DNA from: JBBDSV01 sp040904785 | Lineage (GTDB): Bacteria; Actinomycetota; Nitriliruptoria; Nitriliruptorales; Nitriliruptoraceae | DNA length: 7,633 nt | Reading direction: 5' to 3' | NCBI GenBank assembly: GCA_040904785.1 | Contig: JBBDSV010000043.1 | Location: forward strand, 1 to 7,633 | Shown here: piece by piece, positions 6,173-7,633 of the stretch | Layout: each line of letters begins with the position of its first letter | Numbering within the stretch: position 1 is the stretch's first letter | Notes under the pieces: model-generated | Told to the model about the DNA's origin: nothing | What the model saw: only the letters and a program-made list of their open reading frames with translations | Database searches by the model: none | Made by a program: the position numbers and the translations under genes

Positions 6173-7450
6173 ATGCGCGAAGGCTGGCGGATGCGCCCCC
6201 CGTCGGTCGTGCGCGCGTTCGGGCGCGCAGTCGGGCTACCCGTCGTCGCCGTTCGCAGCTACTGGGTCCAGGAAGCGGCCAGCATCCGTGCCGGATCAGT
6301 CGCGCTTGCGATCGGGCTGGTCGCGACCGTCATCGCCGGCGTCGTCCTCGGGTCGGCGGGTTCCCGTCTCGACGCAACGCCGGGCCTGCTCGCACTGATT
6401 CCGGCGGCGATCGGCATGCGGGGATCGATCTTCGGCGCGTTCGGTTCCCGGCTCGCCACCGCAATCCACACCGGCGAGTTCCGTCCTGCGCTCACGCGCG
6501 ACAGCTTCCTCGGCAACCAGGTCGAGGCCGCGGCACTGCTCAGCGCCGCCTCGGCTGCGCTCGCCGGCGCGCTCGCATGGCTGGTGAGTGTCCTTCTCGG
6601 TCTGCCCACCGTCTCGATCCTGCACCTGATGGCGATCTCGTTCGCTGCGGCCGTGCTGTCCTCAATCGTGCTCTTCTTCGTCACGATCTCGCTGGCACGT
6701 CGATCACAGCAGCACGGGTGGAACATGGATGACGTCGGCGCTCCGCTGATCACCGCCACGGGCGACCTCATCACCCTGCCCGCCCTGTTGATCGCCAGCC
6801 TCGTGACCGATGTGGGGGGTGTGGCCGACGTGCTCGGCGCCGTCGCCATCGTCGGACTCGTCGCCGGGCTGTGGATCGGGATCCGCAGCCACACTCCGGC
6901 TGTGCGACGTGTCGTGCGGGAATCGGTGCTGGTGCTCGCGCTTGCCGTCGCGATCGACGTCGCCGCCGGCGCGATCATCGAGTCGCGGGTGCAGGAGCAG
7001 TTCACCCACGCCGCGTTGCTGCTGCTCCTGCCGGCCTTCATCGCCAACTGCGGATCGCTCGGGGGAATGCTCGCCAGCCGCCTGGCCTCCCAGTTGCACG
7101 TCGGACAGCTCGTTCCGCGCCTGCTGCCCGGACGGGCGGCCGCGTTGGACTTCTCCCTGACCGCGCTGCTCGCGACGCTCGCGTTCAGCGCTGTCGGCTT
7201 CGCCGGATGGTTCGCCTCGGTCCTCGTCCCCGCGGTCACGCCGCTGCCTCTGGGCACGATGATGGCGGTGTCGCTCGGCGCGGCAGTGCTCGCCACCCCA
7301 CTGCTCGCGCTGACGGCGTACGGCGCCGCAACCGCATCGTTCCGCTTCGGTTTCGATCCGGACAACCATGGCATCCCCATCGTCACCGCGACGATGGATC
7401 TCGGCGGTGTCGTGTGCCTGGTGGCCGCGATCACGGTCCTCGTGCCATGA
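6173..7450 (+). CDS. Divalent cation transporter with two tandem MgtE-type membrane domains (SLC41-like)
   Basis: This is a 425-residue, almost wholly hydrophobic inner-membrane protein with about ten predicted membrane segments, likely to move Mg2+ or a related divalent cation. It is an internal duplication of the MgtE membrane domain. IPAAIGMRGSIFGAFGSRLA (76-95) in the first half matches LPAFIANCGSLGGMLASRLA (286-305) in the second. Likewise DDVGAPLITATGDL (186-199) matches DPDNHGIPIVTATMDL (395-410). These correspond to the GGNxG...R and P..T...D motifs of MgtE, with the pore-region acidic residues as D198 and D409. D198 is followed by LIT rather than the usual xxG, so the halves have diverged. 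Classical bacterial MgtE has an N domain and CBS pair before one membrane domain and works as a dimer. This chain lacks both and would be a fused pseudo-dimer, like eukaryotic SLC41. The start is chosen by the strong AGGGAGG. The stop overlaps a following ATG. Family is firm; the ion is inferred. Confidence 0.88.
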   Translation: MREGWRMRPPSVVRAFGRAVGLPVVAVRSYWVQEAASIRAGSVALAIGLVATVIAGVVLGSAGSRLDATPGLLALIPAAIGMRGSIFGAFGSRLATAIHTGEFRPALTRDSFLGNQVEAAALLSAASAALAGALAWLVSVLLGLPTVSILHLMAISFAAAVLSSIVLFFVTISLARRSQQHGWNMDDVGAPLITATGDLITLPALLIASLVTDVGGVADVLGAVAIVGLVAGLWIGIRSHTPAVRRVVRESVLVLALAVAIDVAAGAIIESRVQEQFTHAALLLLLPAFIANCGSLGGMLASRLASQLHVGQLVPRLLPGRAAALDFSLTALLATLAFSAVGFAGWFASVLVPAVTPLPLGTMMAVSLGAAVLATPLLALTAYGAATASFRFGFDPDNHGIPIVTATMDLGGVVCLVAAITVLVP

Positions 7451-7557
7451 GTCCGGCAGACGACCGCACCGTTGCCGAAACCGAGTCGTCATGCTCGGCT
7501 CACCCCACCGCACGCACGTGCGCCGCACGCGGGGCACGTCACGGGAGACTGCCATGA
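7447..7557 (+). CDS. Possible 36-codon coupling ORF between the transporter and the next gene
   Basis: A short frame begins in the ATGA that ends the transporter (7447-7450) and stops in the ATGA that starts the next gene (7554-7557). The product begins MSPADDRTVAETESS and continues with a His/Cys/Arg-rich tail having two cysteines. No ribosome-binding site precedes it, so it would depend on translational coupling. Its Ala/Arg-rich composition is also what non-coding GC-rich DNA gives, and I recognise no family. The alternative is that this is a plain spacer of about 100 nt. Confidence 0.25.
   Translation: MSPADDRTVAETESSCSAHPTARTCAARGARHGRLP
7513..7522. repeat. 10-bp perfect palindrome CGCACGTGCG
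   Basis: This palindrome lies 31 nt before the ATG at 7554. GCACG also recurs at 7510, 7525 and 7534. It could be a regulator site or local base bias; no known operator is recognised. Confidence 0.3.
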
Positions 7558-7633
7558 ATGCACACCGCACCGTCAAGGAGCTGCTCGTCGGCGCGAAGGA
7601 TGCCGCCGAGCTGATGGTCGACCTCGCCTACGC
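7554..7633 (+). CDS. PhoU-like protein (possible TrkA_C-containing transporter partner), N-terminus only
   Basis: Only 26 codons are visible before the right edge: MNAHRTVKELLVGAKDAAEL, then MVDLAY. GGGAG at 7543-7547, 6 nt before the ATG, is a good ribosome-binding site. The helical start with VKELL.EAKD.SELMVDLAYA character is what I recall from the PhoU-like (sometimes PhoU plus TrkA_C) cytosolic proteins encoded beside SLC41/MgtE-type transporters in actinobacteria and archaea. The location fits: same strand, directly after a double-MgtE-domain gene that has no regulatory domain of its own. If so, it would sense a ligand or nucleotide and gate the transporter. The family call rests on a very short stretch and on the neighbour. 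Confidence 0.55.
   Translation, partial: MNAHRTVKELLVGAKDAAELMVDLAY

Noticed and set aside
6259..7576. Long minus-strand frames opposite the MgtE-like gene
   Set aside because: They are GC-driven shadows of a membrane protein; the translations are Ser/Arg/Thr-rich or Arg/Glu/Gly-rich with no helices or motifs matching a family.

Overview
The window is very GC-rich, gene-dense actinobacterial DNA with GTG starts, 4-base start/stop overlaps and TAnnnT-like promoter elements. The gene order (sugar-nucleotide transferase, WbbL-type rhamnosyltransferase, RmlD, LCP protein, TIGR03089 protein) is the one I recall around Rv3264c-Rv3268 in Mycobacterium tuberculosis and in related form in other actinobacteria. 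Sequence style and the MgtE-like/PhoU-like pair would fit a member of the Acidimicrobiia, but that placement is inference.

Left two thirds (1-5165, minus strand, transcribed right to left): a compact cell-envelope glycan operon. In transcription order it encodes (i) a membrane-anchored LCP-fold protein that has lost the catalytic LCP residues but keeps a clear LytR_C tail, (ii) a canonical LytR-CpsA-Psr glycopolymer ligase, (iii) RmlD, which makes dTDP-L-rhamnose, (iv) a GT2 rhamnosyltransferase of WbbL type, and (v) a nucleotidyltransferase of GDP-mannose pyrophosphorylase type, cut by the left edge. Three of the four junctions are 4-base overlaps (GTGA, ATGA, ATGA) and the other is 16 nt, so the genes are probably translationally coupled. 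Together they make activated sugars, put rhamnose on a lipid-linked primer, and ligate the finished polymer to the wall.

Middle (5166-5343): a 178-bp divergent intergenic region. It holds an exact 10-bp direct repeat spaced 53 bp and a possible extended -10 for the operon.

Right third (5344-7633, plus strand): a TIGR03089-type protein resembling an isolated N-terminal piece of AMP-forming acyl/adenylate enzymes. It is followed by a transporter with two MgtE-type membrane domains in one chain and no cytosolic Mg-sensing domains. Last comes the start of a small soluble protein resembling the PhoU-like partners of such transporters, cut by the right edge. A 36-codon frame joins the last two genes through ATGA overlaps at both ends.

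I see no tRNA, rRNA, CRISPR array, insertion sequence or attachment site. Long open frames antisense to the real genes are GC-driven shadows and are left out.
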